Assembly (NCBI RefSeq): GCF_900172315.1
Contig: NZ_FWFV01000004.1
Location: 248,001-312,000 of the forward strand
Length of the DNA: 64,000 nt
Origin: Palleronia marisminoris
GTDB lineage: Bacteria; Pseudomonadota; Alphaproteobacteria; Rhodobacterales; Rhodobacteraceae
Reading direction: 5' to 3'
Shown: positions 8,920 to 18,701 of the stretch, in pieces
Layout of the letters: each line of letters opens with the position of its first letter
Position numbering within the stretch: the first letter of the stretch is position 1
Translations under genes and position numbers: made by a program
The notes under the pieces: model-generated
What the model saw: the letters and a program-made list of their open reading frames with translations, nothing else
Told to the model about the DNA's origin: nothing
The model's database searches: none

Positions 8920-9183
8920 TCAGTCCTGAATCAGCGCTTCGATGTTCTGGCACTTGTCCTGGTTGCTCTCCTCGGAGCCCGACTGGATGATGATGCCCGA
9001 AACCTGCGCCAGGGTCAGGTTCATCATGTCTTCTTCTTCCACGTCGACATTGCAGTCAGCGAGAGCGTCCTGAAGGCGCTGCTGCATCATGGTCATGCCT
9101 TCGTCTTCGACCATGTGCTGCTCGGCAAAGGCGGCCGGGGCGGCGATGAGGGCGGCGGCGGTAAGGGTGGCAATGCGCTTCAT
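8920..9183 (-). CDS. Small secreted hypothetical protein
   Basis: 87 residues: a signal peptide (MKRIATLTAAALIAAPAAFA) and an acidic mature part of about 67 residues that includes two cysteines (ADCNVDVEEED and QDKCQNIEAL) that could form one disulfide. I do not recognise the family. GAAAGGACTATCA precedes the ATG at 9183; the longer upstream frame has no support. A terminator follows it. The gene is separated from the divergent DUF3576 gene by 283 bp in which I see no further gene. Confidence 0.75.
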   Translation of the reverse strand: MKRIATLTAAALIAAPAAFAEQHMVEDEGMTMMQQRLQDALADCNVDVEEEDMMNLTLAQVSGIIIQSGSEESNQDKCQNIEALIQD

Positions 9184-9466
9184 TGATAGTCCTTTCAATT
9201 CGACTGTCGTTGTCATGGCCCGATCGGGCCGGATACTCGCACAACTCGGGCAATGTCGCCCTTTGCCGGCGACACCCTGGAAACTCGCAATCTGGCCGGA
9301 CGAGTGGTTCGTCCAAACGACGGCAGGTTGAATCGTGTCCGATCGGCCCGCCGTTTCGCAAATCGCTTGAGCCACCAACAAGGAGTTCGCGGATTTGGTT
9401 CCTTGCCGGACGCCGATGCCTCGGATACTCACGGGATCACGTTCACGGCAGAAGGTATACGGACCC

Positions 9467-9931
9467 ATGCGCGCACCCACGACGATCCGCCTCGCCGGCG
9501 CGGCTTGCCTGTTGGCCCTCCTGTCCGCCTGCTCGGACCGAGAGGCGAACCTCGAGCAACGCGCCCTGCTCGATCGCGGCGCGGAAGAGCGCGAGACAGT
9601 CTTCGACCTGTTCCAGAGCGACGATCCGAACCGCACCGTCGAGGTGAACAAGTATATCTGGCGCGCCTCGCAGGAGGTTCTGGATTTCCTCCCGCTCGAG
9701 ACCGCCGACCCCTTCACCGGCGTGCTGTCCTACGGCTACGGCCGCCCGCCCGGCGGCGGTCAGGCCTATCGCGCGACGGTCTACGTGCAGGACCCGGCGC
9801 TCGAGGCACGCTCGCTGAACGTGGCCCTCGCCACCCAGGGCGGCCCGGTCAACGCCGCCACCGCGCAAGCGGTCGAGAACGCGATCCTCACCCGCGCCCG
9901 TCAGCTCCGTCAGGCCGAAGAGCGGCTCTGA
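9467..9931 (+). CDS. DUF3576 lipoprotein
   Basis: 154 residues. A lipoprotein signal ends in LLSAC with Cys22 as the acylated residue. The mature part contains NKYIWRASQEVLDFLPLE, DPFTGVLSYGYGRPPGGG and LNVALATQGGPVNAAT, which I recognise as the DUF3576 family of alphaproteobacterial lipoproteins. Function is unknown. ATG at 9467 is the start that puts the lipobox at normal distance; longer frames lack support. Its last 22 bases overlap the end of the convergent glycosyltransferase gene. In many Rhodobacteraceae a DUF3576 gene sits just before leuS-lptE-holA, as nearly so here. Confidence 0.88.
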   Translation: MRAPTTIRLAGAACLLALLSACSDREANLEQRALLDRGAEERETVFDLFQSDDPNRTVEVNKYIWRASQEVLDFLPLETADPFTGVLSYGYGRPPGGGQAYRATVYVQDPALEARSLNVALATQGGPVNAATAQAVENAILTRARQLRQAEERL

Positions 9932-11151
9932 GCCTCGATCCACCGGAACTGGGCGGGCAGGCAGACGCGCTGCAGGTCGTAATCCTGCACCGCCCTCTGC
10001 CGCGCCGCCTGGCCTAGCGCTATGCGTTCAGCGGGATCGTCCATCAGCCGATCCACCAGCGCGACCATGCGCTGCCCGTCGAAGAAGTCGAACAGCAGCC
10101 CGTTTTCGCCGTCGCGGATCGCCTCGCGCACGGGAGCGGTATCGCTTGCGACAATGGCGCAGCCTGCGCTCATCGCCTCGATCAGTGACCAGCTGAGCAC
10201 GAACGGGTATGTCAGATAGACATGCACCCGGCTGACCTGCAGCAGCCGGGTGAAGTCCTCGCGCCCGATCCGGCCGGTGAAATGCACCCGCGCCCAGTCC
10301 GCGTCGGGGATGCGGTCGCGCACCTCGTCCAGCAGCGCCTGCTTCCAGCTGCCCCCACTCGCGGGCGGCGTGCCATAGCTGACACCGTCCTCGCCCACGA
10401 TCACCACCCGCGCCTGCGGCCTGGCGCGCAAAAGATCCGGCAGAGCGCGCATGAAGACGTGGAAGCCTCGGTAGGGCTCCAGGTTGCGATTGACGAAGGT
10501 GACGATCTCTTCGCCTGGGCGGAACGTGCCGTGACCGGGCAGCGTCAACTCCGCTCGGGCGTCCGGACGGATTGCGTCGGTGTCGATCCCGTCGAACGCC
10601 ACCGAGATCTTCCGGCGCAGCTCGGGCGGGTGCATCTCGGCCTGCCAATGCGTCGGCGTGATCGCCGCATCCGCTGTTTCCAGCTGCAACCGCATCGCCA
10701 GGTTCTTCATCTCGACCCGGGCGCTGCGACCGATCTCCGGCCCTGCGAGCTCGGGATCGAAGCCGATATCGGCCCCCTCGGCTTGATAGAAGAACTCGGC
10801 GAAGACGCCGATCCGAGCGCCGGGCCAGACGTGGCGCAGGAACAGCGCCTCGCCCCAGCCGGAATGAGCGACGATCACGTCCGGGTTCAGCCCCCGCGCT
10901 TTCAGCGCCTCGCAGGCGCGGAACACGGTCGCGCCCCGGTCCACCGCGCTGTCGAAAGTGCTCGACCACGGGTGCAGCTTGCGACCCTCGGGCGTGTCGT
11001 AGCGATAGGCGATGACCTCGACACCGCGCCAGCGGGTGCTTTCCTCGAACCGGCTCGTAAGGGCGACGACCCTGTGTCCGGCCGCGGCCAGCGCCGGGGC
11101 GAGGTGGGCGAACTGGCCCGGGAAGTTCTGATGCAGGAACAGGATGACCAT
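9910..11151 (-). CDS. Glycosyltransferase, GT4-type
   Basis: 413 residues, GT-B fold. The N-terminal domain starts ILFLHQNFPGQFAHLAPAL, and the C-terminal nucleotide-sugar domain contains FVNRNLEPYRGFHVFMRALP and a retaining-GT E-x7-E region (SLIEAMSAGCAIVASDTAPVREAI, given here in two parts in the protein). It likely transfers a sugar to a surface polysaccharide or lipid acceptor; donor and acceptor cannot be read from sequence. GAAGGTGCCC precedes the ATG at 11151. It is not flanked by other polysaccharide genes. Its 3' end overlaps the DUF3576 gene by 22 bp in convergent orientation. Confidence 0.88.
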   Translation of the reverse strand: MVILFLHQNFPGQFAHLAPALAAAGHRVVALTSRFEESTRWRGVEVIAYRYDTPEGRKLHPWSSTFDSAVDRGATVFRACEALKARGLNPDVIVAHSGWGEALFLRHVWPGARIGVFAEFFYQAEGADIGFDPELAGPEIGRSARVEMKNLAMRLQLETADAAITPTHWQAEMHPPELRRKISVAFDGIDTDAIRPDARAELTLPGHGTFRPGEEIVTFVNRNLEPYRGFHVFMRALPDLLRARPQARVVIVGEDGVSYGTPPASGGSWKQALLDEVRDRIPDADWARVHFTGRIGREDFTRLLQVSRVHVYLTYPFVLSWSLIEAMSAGCAIVASDTAPVREAIRDGENGLLFDFFDGQRMVALVDRLMDDPAERIALGQAARQRAVQDYDLQRVCLPAQFRWIEAQSRSSA

Positions 11152-11280
11152 GGGCACCTTCGTCTTGACCGCAGGCTGAATGCCGCAGAATTGCGGCGAT
11201 GGTAAGGGCCGCGGGCTGGACCCGCCCCGGCGCGACACCTATCAAGGCGCGCGACACAAGACACCTCGGACAGGACGCCC

Positions 11281-13833
11281 ATGGCCCGCTACGACGCCGC
11301 CCAGATCGAACAGAAATGGCAGAAGGCCTGGAGCGAGGCCGGCTGCTTCACCGCCCGCCGCGACGACACCAAGCCGAAATACTACGTGCTCGAGATGTTC
11401 CCCTACCCGTCGGGGAACCTGCATATCGGCCACGTCCGCAATTACACGATGGGCGACGTGGTCGCGCGCTACAAGATGTCCACCGGCCACGCGGTCCTGC
11501 ACCCGATGGGCTGGGACGCGTTCGGACTTCCGGCCGAGAACGCCGCGATGGAGCGCAAGGTCCATCCCGGCGACTGGACCTACCAGAACATCGCCAACAT
11601 GAAGGCGCAGTTCGCGCGCCTTGGCCTGACGCTGGACTGGAGCCGCGAGTTCGCCACCTGCGACCCCGAATATTACGGCCAGCAGCAGGCGATGTTCATC
11701 GACTTCCTGGAAAAGGGCCTCGTCTATCGCAAGAACGCCGTGGTGAACTGGGACCCGGTGGACATGACCGTGCTGGCCAACGAGCAGGTCGAGGACGGGC
11801 GCGGCTGGCGATCCGGCGCGCTTGTCGAACGGCGCGAGCTGACGCAGTGGTTCTTCAAGATCTCGGACTATGCCGAGGATCTGCTGGAGGCGCTCGACCG
11901 GCTGGAGAACTGGCCGGACAAAGTTCGCACGATGCAGAAGAACTGGATCGGGCGGTCGCGCGGCCTGCAGTTCGCCTTCGATCTCTCGGATCGGGACGAC
12001 AAGGTCGAGGTCTATACCACGCGCCCCGACACGTTGCTGGGCGCCAGCTTCGTCGGCATCTCTCCCGACCACCCGCTGGCCCGCGAACTGGAAGCGAGCA
12101 ACCCCGACCTCGCCGCCTTCAACGCCGAATGCCGCAAGATGGGCACCGCCGAGGAGGAACTGGAGAAGGCCGAAAAGCGCGGCTTCGACACCGGCCTGAA
12201 GGCGCGCCACCCGCTCGACCCTTCGTGGGAACTGCCGGTCTACGTCGCGAACTTCATCCTGATGGATTACGGCACCGGCGCGATCTTCGGCTGCCCTGCC
12301 CATGACCCGCGCGACCTGGAATTCGCCCGCAAGTACGATCTGCCGGTGAAGTCCACCTTCGTGCCGATGAACGGGCCTCACACCGCGCCCGAGGACAAGG
12401 GCGAGCCCTTCGTGCCGCCCAAGACCGAGACCGTGCGCTACACCCGCATCGTCGCCGGCGCCGCCGAGCAAACTGGCGACGCCGCCATCGACGCCGCCAT
12501 CGACCGCGCTGAATCCGAAGGCTGGGGCCAGGGCGTCACCAAGTTCCGCCTGCGCGACTGGGGCCTCTCGCGGCAGCGCTACTGGGGCTGTCCGATCCCG
12601 GTCCTCCATTGCGACGCCTGCGGCGTGGTGCCCGAGAAGAAGGAAAACCTGCCCGTCGAGCTGCCCCGCGACGTCGATTTCGACACGCCCGGCAACCCGC
12701 TCGACCGGCACCCGACCTGGCGCGATGTGCCCTGCCCGCAATGCGGCGGGGCGGCGAAGCGCGAGACGGACACGATGGACACCTTCGTCGATTCGTCCTG
12801 GTACTACGCCCGCTTCACCTCGCCCGGGGCGACTACGCCCACCGACGCGGGCGAGGCCGACTACTGGATGAATGTCGACCAGTATATCGGCGGGGTCGAG
12901 CACGCGATCCTGCACCTGCTCTATTCCCGCTTCTTCGCCCGCGCGATGCACGCCTGCGGCCACCTGCCCGCCAGCGCGATCGAGCCTTTCGACGCGCTCT
13001 TCACCCAAGGCATGGTCACGCACGAGATCTACCAGACCGAGGACGCCACGGGCCGCAAGACCTACTACCTGCCGTCCGAGGTCGAGCGGCGCGAAGGCGG
13101 CGCGTTCCTGAAGGACGGGACGCAGGTTCAGGTCATCCCTTCGGCCAAGATGTCCAAGTCCAAGCGCAACGTTGTCGACCCGGTCGAGATCATCGACCGC
13201 TTCGGCGCCGACACCGCGCGCTGGTTCGTCCTGTCCGACTCGCCCCCCGAGCGGGACGTCGAATGGACCGAAGCCGGGGCCGAGGCCGCGTCCAAGCACC
13301 TCGCCCGCGTCTGGCGGATCGCCGAGGGCGCGCGTGACGCGCCCGAGACCGGGGGCGATGACGAGACCCTCCTGCGCGAGATGCACAAGGCGATCCACGA
13401 CGTGACGGTTAACATCGAGAGCTTCGGCTTCAACGCCGCAATCGCGCGCCTTTATGCCTTCGCCAACACGCTGTCGAAGTCGCAGGCCGGCCGGCAGGCG
13501 CAGGTGAAGGCCGCGCGCACCCTCGCGCAGCTCATGGCGCCGATGACCCCGCATTTGTCCGAGGAGCTCTGGCGGATGCTGGGCGGCGAGGGTCTGGTGA
13601 CCACGGCCGCGTGGCCCAAGGCCGACCCCGCGATGCTGGTCGAGGACGAGGTCACCATGCCGATCCAGGTCAACGGCAAGCGCCGGGACGAAATCCGCGT
13701 GGCCAAGGACGCGCCGAAGCACCAGGTCGAGGCCCTCGCGCTGGCGAGTGACGCCGTGCAACGCCAGCTTGCCGGTGCTACACCGAAGAAGGTGATCGTC
13801 GTGCCGGGGAAGATCGTGAATGTCGTCGTCTAG
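11281..13833 (+). CDS. leuS: Leucyl-tRNA synthetase
   Basis: 850 residues, full length. Class I signatures: HIGH at 48-51 within [16 protein letters not shown] and KMSKS at 623-627. The CP1 editing domain contains [14 protein letters not shown], and the C-terminal anticodon-binding and tail domains end [14 protein letters not shown]. It charges tRNA-Leu and edits mis-charged isoleucine and valine analogues. First gene of an operon in which lptE begins inside its last codons (14-bp overlap) and holA overlaps lptE. This leuS-lptE-holA order is widely conserved in Proteobacteria. Confidence 0.98.
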   Translation: MARYDAAQIEQKWQKAWSEAGCFTARRDDTKPKYYVLEMFPYPSGNLHIGHVRNYTMGDVVARYKMSTGHAVLHPMGWDAFGLPAENAAMERKVHPGDWTYQNIANMKAQFARLGLTLDWSREFATCDPEYYGQQQAMFIDFLEKGLVYRKNAVVNWDPVDMTVLANEQVEDGRGWRSGALVERRELTQWFFKISDYAEDLLEALDRLENWPDKVRTMQKNWIGRSRGLQFAFDLSDRDDKVEVYTTRPDTLLGASFVGISPDHPLARELEASNPDLAAFNAECRKMGTAEEELEKAEKRGFDTGLKARHPLDPSWELPVYVANFILMDYGTGAIFGCPAHDPRDLEFARKYDLPVKSTFVPMNGPHTAPEDKGEPFVPPKTETVRYTRIVAGAAEQTGDAAIDAAIDRAESEGWGQGVTKFRLRDWGLSRQRYWGCPIPVLHCDACGVVPEKKENLPVELPRDVDFDTPGNPLDRHPTWRDVPCPQCGGAAKRETDTMDTFVDSSWYYARFTSPGATTPTDAGEADYWMNVDQYIGGVEHAILHLLYSRFFARAMHACGHLPASAIEPFDALFTQGMVTHEIYQTEDATGRKTYYLPSEVERREGGAFLKDGTQVQVIPSAKMSKSKRNVVDPVEIIDRFGADTARWFVLSDSPPERDVEWTEAGAEAASKHLARVWRIAEGARDAPETGGDDETLLREMHKAIHDVTVNIESFGFNAAIARLYAFANTLSKSQAGRQAQVKAARTLAQLMAPMTPHLSEELWRMLGGEGLVTTAAWPKADPAMLVEDEVTMPIQVNGKRRDEIRVAKDAPKHQVEALALASDAVQRQLAGATPKKVIVVPGKIVNVVV

Positions 13834-14365
13834 GACAAGCTGGTCGCGCCGGGGGCTGCTCGCAGCCCTCGTCGCCCTGCCCGCCTGCGGGTTCCGCCCG
13901 GTCTATGGGCCGAACGGCGCGGCGGCGGGCCTGACCGGAGAGATCCTGGTGGACACCCCGGTGGACGAGGCCGGCTACGCGCTGTTCACCCAGCTCGAGG
14001 AACGGCTGGGCCAGCCGGTTTCTCCGCGCTATCGGCTGGCGGCCGACGTGCAGATCTCGAACCGCAACCTCGGGCGCACGAATGACAACGCCGTCGCCCG
14101 TCGACAACTTACCGGAAGCGTCACCTACAGCCTGATCGACATGGAGACCGGCGCAGTGCTGCGCCGCCATTCCTTGTCGAGCTTTACCGGCTACAGTTCG
14201 CCGCTCGTCGACGATGACATCACGCCCCAACCAGGCGAGCCTTACGTGGGCAGCTATGTCTCGATCAGCGAGGCGAGGCGCGACGCGGGCGAACGCCTTA
14301 TGACCATCCTCGCCGACAAGATCGTCGCCGACCTTCTGGCGACAGCACCCGCCTGGCGCACATGA
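13820..14365 (+). CDS. lptE: LPS assembly lipoprotein LptE
   Basis: 181 residues. Short arginine-containing N-terminus, hydrophobic stretch [12 protein letters not shown] with lipidated Cys23, then the family start GFRPVYG. LptE plugs the LptD beta-barrel and helps insert lipopolysaccharide in the outer membrane. Sequence conservation of LptE is low in Alphaproteobacteria, so the call rests mainly on the CGFRPVYG lipobox context and on position between leuS and holA. Overlaps leuS by 14 bp and holA by 4 bp. Confidence 0.9.
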   Translation: MSSSRTSWSRRGLLAALVALPACGFRPVYGPNGAAAGLTGEILVDTPVDEAGYALFTQLEERLGQPVSPRYRLAADVQISNRNLGRTNDNAVARRQLTGSVTYSLIDMETGAVLRRHSLSSFTGYSSPLVDDDITPQPGEPYVGSYVSISEARRDAGERLMTILADKIVADLLATAPAWRT

Positions 14366-15381
14366 AGCTGTCGGCCCGCGACGCCAACGCCTGGATCGCC
14401 AAGCCGCCCCAGGCCAGCCCCGCGACCCTGATCTACGGCGAAGACGGGATGCGCGTGGCACTGAAGCGGCAGGATCTCGTGCGCAACATCGCCGGCCCCA
14501 CCGCCGATGACGAGATGCGCCTCAGCCGCATTTCGGGCGCCGATCTGCGCAAGGACAAGTCGCTGCTTGCGGACGCGGTGAAGGCGCAGGGGTTCTTTCC
14601 GGGGCCCCGCGTCGCGCTGCTGGAAGACGCGAACCAGCACAATGCCGACCAGATCACCGCCGCGCTGAAGGACTGGCAGCCGGGCGACGCGCATATGGTG
14701 GTCACCTGCGGCTCGCTGAAACCCACCTCGCCCATCCGCAAGACGTTCGAGAAGCATCCCACGGCCGGCTGCATCGCCGTCTACGACAACCCGCCCGACC
14801 GGGCCGAAATCGGTGGCTGGATCAGCGAGGCAGGTCTGAAGCCCGACCGCGACGGAACTGGGGCGATCCATGCAATGGCGCAGGACCTTGCCCCGGGCGA
14901 CCTGAAGCAGGTGATCGGCAAGCTCGCGCTCTACAAGCATGGCGATGGCAGCCCCCTGACGGCGGACGAGGTCGCCGCCTGCGCCCCCGCCTCGACCGAG
15001 GCCGACCTGGACGATGTGCTGAACGCTGCCGCCGACGGGCGTGCGGCCGAGATCGGGCCGATCCTGTCGCGGCTCGAGGCGCAGGGGGCGCAGCCCGTCG
15101 CGCTCGCCATTGCCGCGATGCGCCACTGGCGCACGCTTCACGCGGTGGCCGCCGATCCCGGGGGCCCGGGCTCGGGTATCGGCAAGTTGCGCCCGCCGCT
15201 TTACGGTCCGCGCCGGGACGCTATCCAGCGGCAGGCAACACGGATCGGCCTGCACCGGCTGGAGGAGTCGCTGCAGATCCTCATCGACACCGACCTGACG
15301 CTGCGATCCACGGCCAAGGCGCCCCAAATGGCCCTGATGGAACGCGCCTTGATTCGCCTGTCGATGATGGCGCGCAGGTAG
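14362..15381 (+). CDS. holA: DNA polymerase III subunit delta
   Basis: 339 residues, the usual length of the clamp-loader delta subunit. The N-terminal AAA+-like domain starts with the family pattern for loading a partner (ATLIYGEDGMRVALKRQDL), without Walker motifs, as expected for delta. The C-terminal collar is helical (ALAIAAMRHWRTLHAV, then PPLYGPRRDAIQRQA). It opens the beta clamp during replication. Translationally coupled to lptE by ATGA; last gene of the leuS operon, ending 9 bp before the convergent SDR gene. Confidence 0.93.
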   Translation: MKLSARDANAWIAKPPQASPATLIYGEDGMRVALKRQDLVRNIAGPTADDEMRLSRISGADLRKDKSLLADAVKAQGFFPGPRVALLEDANQHNADQITAALKDWQPGDAHMVVTCGSLKPTSPIRKTFEKHPTAGCIAVYDNPPDRAEIGGWISEAGLKPDRDGTGAIHAMAQDLAPGDLKQVIGKLALYKHGDGSPLTADEVAACAPASTEADLDDVLNAAADGRAAEIGPILSRLEAQGAQPVALAIAAMRHWRTLHAVAADPGGPGSGIGKLRPPLYGPRRDAIQRQATRIGLHRLEESLQILIDTDLTLRSTAKAPQMALMERALIRLSMMARR

Positions 15382-15390
15382 TGCCTGCGG

Positions 15391-16260
15391 TCAGGCGCCG
15401 ACGATCTTGCCCCCGTTCGGATGCAGCGTCTGGCCGGTGAAGTACGTGCCGTCCGGACCCGCTAGGAACAGGTAGGCCGTCGCGACCTCCCAAGGCTGGC
15501 CGGCGCGGCCCAAGGGTGTGCTCTTGCCGAAATCTTCAACCATTTCGGGCGGCATCGAGCCGGGGATGAACGGCGTCCAGATCGGACCCGGCGCCACGGC
15601 GTTCACGCGGATTCCACGCTCGGCCAGCGCCATCGCGATCGAGCGCGAGAAGGCCAACTCGGCGCCCTTCGTGGTCGAATAGCCCACCAGCTTGTCGTTG
15701 CCCTTGAAGGCGTTGACGCTGGTGGTGTTCACGATGGTTGCGCCTTCCTTCAGGTGCTTCAGCGCGGCCTGCGTGACGTGGAAGTAGCTTTTCACGTTCG
15801 AGCGGAGCATGTCGTCCAGCCGCTCTTCGGTCAGGTCCTCGTCGATGGGCCAATCCAGGTATTGCTGGGACGCGTTGTTCACCACGATGTCGAGCTTGCC
15901 GTAGTGGGCCACCGTATCCTCGACGACCTTCGTCGCGTGGGCCTTGTCGCCCAGATCGCCTTCGAAGGTCAGGCATTCCGAGCCTTCGTCCTCGACGATC
16001 TTCTTCGTGTCCTCGGCGTCGCGGCTTTCCTCGCGATAGGCGATGGCGATCTTCGCACCTTCGCGGGCGAACAGGGCGGCCACGGCACGGCCGATGCCGG
16101 AATCACCGCCGGTGATGAAGGCAACCTTGCCCTCGAGCTTGCCGACGCCCGGAAAGCGGGGCTTCCAGTCAGGGGCCGGATCCATCTCGTACTCACGGCC
16201 GGGCATGGTGTCCTGCGCCTGCGGCTTGATCTTCGGGTCGTTCACGACGTCCTTGGTCAT
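15391..16260 (-). CDS. SDR-family oxidoreductase, stress-type with N-terminal extension
   Basis: 289 residues. A ~45-residue N-terminal extension (PGREYEMDPAPDWKPRFPG) precedes a classical short-chain dehydrogenase: GGDSGIGRA cofactor loop, NNAS, catalytic Ser (NTTSVNA), Tyr and Lys (GYSTTKGAELAF). The layout matches the YghA/YhxC/Gsp39 group often induced by general stress; substrate is unknown. GGAAGGACAGATC precedes the ATG at 16260, preferred over an in-frame GTG five codons upstream. It is separated from the HAD gene by 90 bp and converges with holA. Confidence 0.9.
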   Translation of the reverse strand: MTKDVVNDPKIKPQAQDTMPGREYEMDPAPDWKPRFPGVGKLEGKVAFITGGDSGIGRAVAALFAREGAKIAIAYREESRDAEDTKKIVEDEGSECLTFEGDLGDKAHATKVVEDTVAHYGKLDIVVNNASQQYLDWPIDEDLTEERLDDMLRSNVKSYFHVTQAALKHLKEGATIVNTTSVNAFKGNDKLVGYSTTKGAELAFSRSIAMALAERGIRVNAVAPGPIWTPFIPGSMPPEMVEDFGKSTPLGRAGQPWEVATAYLFLAGPDGTYFTGQTLHPNGGKIVGA

Positions 16261-16350
16261 GATCTGTCCTTCCACTGGTTACACGTCGGCATGCGCGCCG
16301 TTCGATCACTCAAACCGCGTGCCTCGTCCCATGTTCCAGCATGTCGGAAA

Positions 16351-16977
16351 TCAGCCTGCGCGGGCCTCGGCGGGGCTGAGAAGGCCCTCGTCCACGAAGC
16401 GCTGGCGCAACCCGGCGGGGCCGTCGAACAGGTGCGTCTTCCAGCCTCGCGCCTCGGCGGCGCGGATGTTCGGGGCGCTATCGTCGGTGTAGAGGATCCG
16501 GTCCGGCGCGACCCCGGTGTCGCGTTCAAGGACGGCATAGATCTCGGGCGAGGGCTTCACCACGCCCAGGTGCCCCGAGACGACCATGCCGTCGAACTCG
16601 GTCAGCGCCGGCCAGAGAGACTGGGCGTATTCGAACGTCTCGCGGCCGAAATTCGTCAGCGCCCAGACCGGGATGCCCTTGGACCTGAGCGCCCGCAAAA
16701 GCGAGACGCTTTCCGGGATCAGCGGGCCCGCCATCTTGTTCCAGTGGTCGCGCCAGCCGAGCACGTCCTTCTGCCAGCGCGCATGTTTCGAAGCGGTGTC
16801 CTCGACGGTCTTGTGCCAGGGCTCGCCCGCGTCGATCCTGAGGTTCATCTCGTGCAGCGGCACCTCGCGGAACAGGCGCACCCGCGCGACATGGCCCATG
16901 GCCTTGTCGTAATAGCCCTCGGGGTCCCATTCCAGCAGGACACGCCCGATGTCGAACACCACAAGATCGACCGCCAT
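16351..16977 (-). CDS. HAD-superfamily phosphatase, YihX-like
   Basis: 208 residues. Motif I is VVFDIGRVLLEWD, the DxGxVL variant seen in the YihX-like and related HAD-IA enzymes; motif II is ALTNFG; motif III lysine in VVKPSPEIY; motif IV YTDDSAPNI. Likely acts on a small phosphorylated metabolite. The second Asp normally used as general acid in motif I is Gly here, as in that subgroup. It starts 5 bp after the stop of the YaiI gene, indicating co-transcription with yaiI and fghA. Confidence 0.88.
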   Translation of the reverse strand: MAVDLVVFDIGRVLLEWDPEGYYDKAMGHVARVRLFREVPLHEMNLRIDAGEPWHKTVEDTASKHARWQKDVLGWRDHWNKMAGPLIPESVSLLRALRSKGIPVWALTNFGRETFEYAQSLWPALTEFDGMVVSGHLGVVKPSPEIYAVLERDTGVAPDRILYTDDSAPNIRAAEARGWKTHLFDGPAGLRQRFVDEGLLSPAEARAG

Positions 16978-16981
16978 CGCC

Positions 16982-17425
16982 TTATCCCTTCGCCTGCCTG
17001 ACGACGCGCTCAAGCGCGTCGCGGAACCGTGCCCGGTCGGCTTTTCCGAAGGGCTTGCCGCCGCCCTGCCGGAACGGGTCCGCCGCACGCAGGTCGGCCA
17101 TCAGGTCCCGGGACGCAAGAGCGGCGCCGACATTCGTCTGGGTCAGGACCTCTCCGTTCGGCTTCACCACGCGGGCGCCTGCCGAAACCGCACGCGCGGC
17201 AAGCGGAATGTCGCCCGTCACCACCACGTCGCCCGAGGTGCAGCGGTCGGCGATCCACATGTCGGCCTCGTCCGCGCCCTGGTCGACATAGATCATCGCG
17301 ACCAGCGGGTTGGACGAAGGGCGCAGCCCGCCATTCGATACCATCGCGACACCAAGGTCGTGGCGCGTGGCGACGGCCTCGATCTCGGCCTTTACCGGGC
17401 AGGCATCGGCATCCACGTAGATCAA
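16982..17425 (-). CDS. YaiI/YqxD-family (UPF0178) protein, TTG start
   Basis: 147 residues beginning [14 protein letters not shown], the signature of the UPF0178/YaiI family (a NYN/PIN-like nuclease fold with conserved acidic residues; function unproven). [15 protein letters not shown] and [20 protein letters not shown] are further family blocks. No ATG lies near the conserved start; TTG at 17425 is preceded by AAGGGGG at good spacing, so a TTG start is inferred. An upstream ATG would lie inside fghA. It sits 19 bp behind fghA and 5 bp before the HAD gene. Confidence 0.85.
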   Translation of the reverse strand: MIYVDADACPVKAEIEAVATRHDLGVAMVSNGGLRPSSNPLVAMIYVDQGADEADMWIADRCTSGDVVVTGDIPLAARAVSAGARVVKPNGEVLTQTNVGAALASRDLMADLRAADPFRQGGGKPFGKADRARFRDALERVVRQAKG

Positions 17426-17444
17426 CTGCGGCCCCCTTGTGCGA

Positions 17445-18278
17445 TCACCCGTACAGCGCCTCGGCGTGGAAGCGGATGTGATCCTCGATGAAGGTCGAGA
17501 CGAAGAAGTAGCTGTGGTCGTAGCCCGGTTGCAGGCGGAACGACCCCTGCTGCCTCGCGTCGGCCATCGCACCGGCCAGCGCGCCCGGCTTCAGCTTGTC
17601 CCAGAACTGATCCGCGGTCCCGGTATCGACCAGCACCGGCCCGTCGAAGCCACGCTCGCGCATCACCTCGCTCGCGTCGTGCTTTCGCCATGCCTCGCGG
17701 TCGTCGCCGAGGTAGAGGCCCAGCTGCCGCGTGCCCCAGTCGCTGTCCATCGTCCGGCACATGGGCGAGAAGGCCGAGATGCTGGCGAAGCGTTCGCTGC
17801 CGAGGCCCATGCCGATGGTCAGCGCGCCGTGCCCGCCCATGGAGTGCCCGGTGATCGCCTGCCGGTCGAGGTCCACCGCAAACTCCTGCCCGATGAGCCG
17901 GGGAAGCTCTTCGGTCACGTAGTCCCACATGCGGAAATGCTTCGCCCACGGGTCCTGCGTCGAATTCACGTAGTAGGACGCGCCCTGTCCCATGTCGAAG
18001 CTGTCGTCGTCGGCCACGCCCTCGCCCCGCGGAGACGTGTCGGGAAAGCAGATCGCGATCCCGTATTCGGCGGCGAATTGCTGCGCCCCCGCCTTGGTCA
18101 TCGCGTTCTCGTGGGTGCAGGTCAGGCCCGACAGGTACCACAGGATCGGCACCGGCCCGAACCTGGCCTCCTCCGGCAGGAACAGGCCGAAGGTCATATC
18201 CGTGCCCGTGGCCTCGCTCGCGTGAGCGTAGACCCCCTGCACACCTCCGAAGCTCGCGTTTTCCGACTTGGTTTCCAT
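17445..18278 (-). CDS. fghA: S-formylglutathione hydrolase
   Basis: 277 residues, full length for the esterase D family. Nucleophile Ser146 in [10 protein letters not shown]; acid in [11 protein letters not shown]; catalytic histidine in [22 protein letters not shown] is the oxyanion and entry loop typical of FGH. It hydrolyses S-formylglutathione to formate and glutathione in glutathione-dependent formaldehyde oxidation. AGGAGGGAACGGT precedes the ATG at 18278. The glutathione-dependent formaldehyde dehydrogenase gene is not next to it. It leads an operon with yaiI and the HAD gene, and diverges from a TetR-type locus whose operator-like sites lie 85-157 bp upstream. Confidence 0.95.
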   Translation of the reverse strand: METKSENASFGGVQGVYAHASEATGTDMTFGLFLPEEARFGPVPILWYLSGLTCTHENAMTKAGAQQFAAEYGIAICFPDTSPRGEGVADDDSFDMGQGASYYVNSTQDPWAKHFRMWDYVTEELPRLIGQEFAVDLDRQAITGHSMGGHGALTIGMGLGSERFASISAFSPMCRTMDSDWGTRQLGLYLGDDREAWRKHDASEVMRERGFDGPVLVDTGTADQFWDKLKPGALAGAMADARQQGSFRLQPGYDHSYFFVSTFIEDHIRFHAEALYG

Positions 18279-18362
18279 ACCGTTCCCTCCTGAGGCCTCC
18301 ACGCCATAAGAAAGCCCACGCGCGGCACGGTCAACGCGGCCCGCTCTCCATGTCAGAAAATT

Positions 18363-18435
18363 AAACCGAACGGTTCAGTTTTTTCTTGATCCCGGTCGCG
18401 GCCGGACTTTAAGTGAACCATACCGTTCAGTATGG
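18363..18435. promoter_or_regulatory. Two TetR-type operator palindromes flanking a promoter
   Basis: Site 1 at 18363-18381 is centred on CCGAACGGTTC; site 2 at 18418-18435 is CCATAC-CGTTCA-GTATGG, an inverted repeat. Read in opposite directions both contain ACCGTTC(A/G)GT, a shape common for TetR-family operators. Between them is a plus-strand promoter-like pair, TTGATC at 18386-18391 and TTAAGT at 18409-18414, spaced by 17 bases. Binding of the TetR protein encoded at 18702 to both sites would close this promoter. The role is inferred from position and symmetry. Confidence 0.6.
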
Positions 18436-18448
18436 AATCAAAAACGCC

Positions 18449-18595
18449 ATGACCTTCACCTTCATCAAGGGCGCCATGCTCGCCGGCGCCATGATCGCCC
18501 CGCACGCCGACGCCGGACCCGGCACCACCCGCAGCGCAGCGCCCGAGGCGCCCGCAATCGTACTGACAGTGCCGGCGCAGTCCGCAACCCATTGA
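18449..18595 (+). CDS. Possible small secreted peptide downstream of the TetR operators
   Basis: 48 codons from ATG 18449. The product begins with a hydrophobic segment (MTFTFIKGAMLAGAMIAPHADA) and continues alanine-, proline- and threonine-rich to the stop. No clear ribosome-binding site is visible, since the upstream bases are CAAAAACGCC. It would be the first frame transcribed from the operator-flanked promoter, followed by tetR about 106 bp later. It may be a genuine small gene or a chance frame in the tetR leader. Confidence 0.3.
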   Translation: MTFTFIKGAMLAGAMIAPHADAGPGTTRSAAPEAPAIVLTVPAQSATH

Positions 18596-18701
18596 TACGC
18601 GCCCCAACGCGCCCATGTGACCTTCACCGGAGCCGCGGGTCGTTGCTGCTCCGGGCCTTTCCCGCCTAAAGTGGCGGGCGGTTGTCGTCGGGGGTGCCAG
18701 C

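Noticed and set aside
11242-13761. 839-codon minus-strand frame opposite leuS
   Set aside because: Antisense shadow of leuS without family features.
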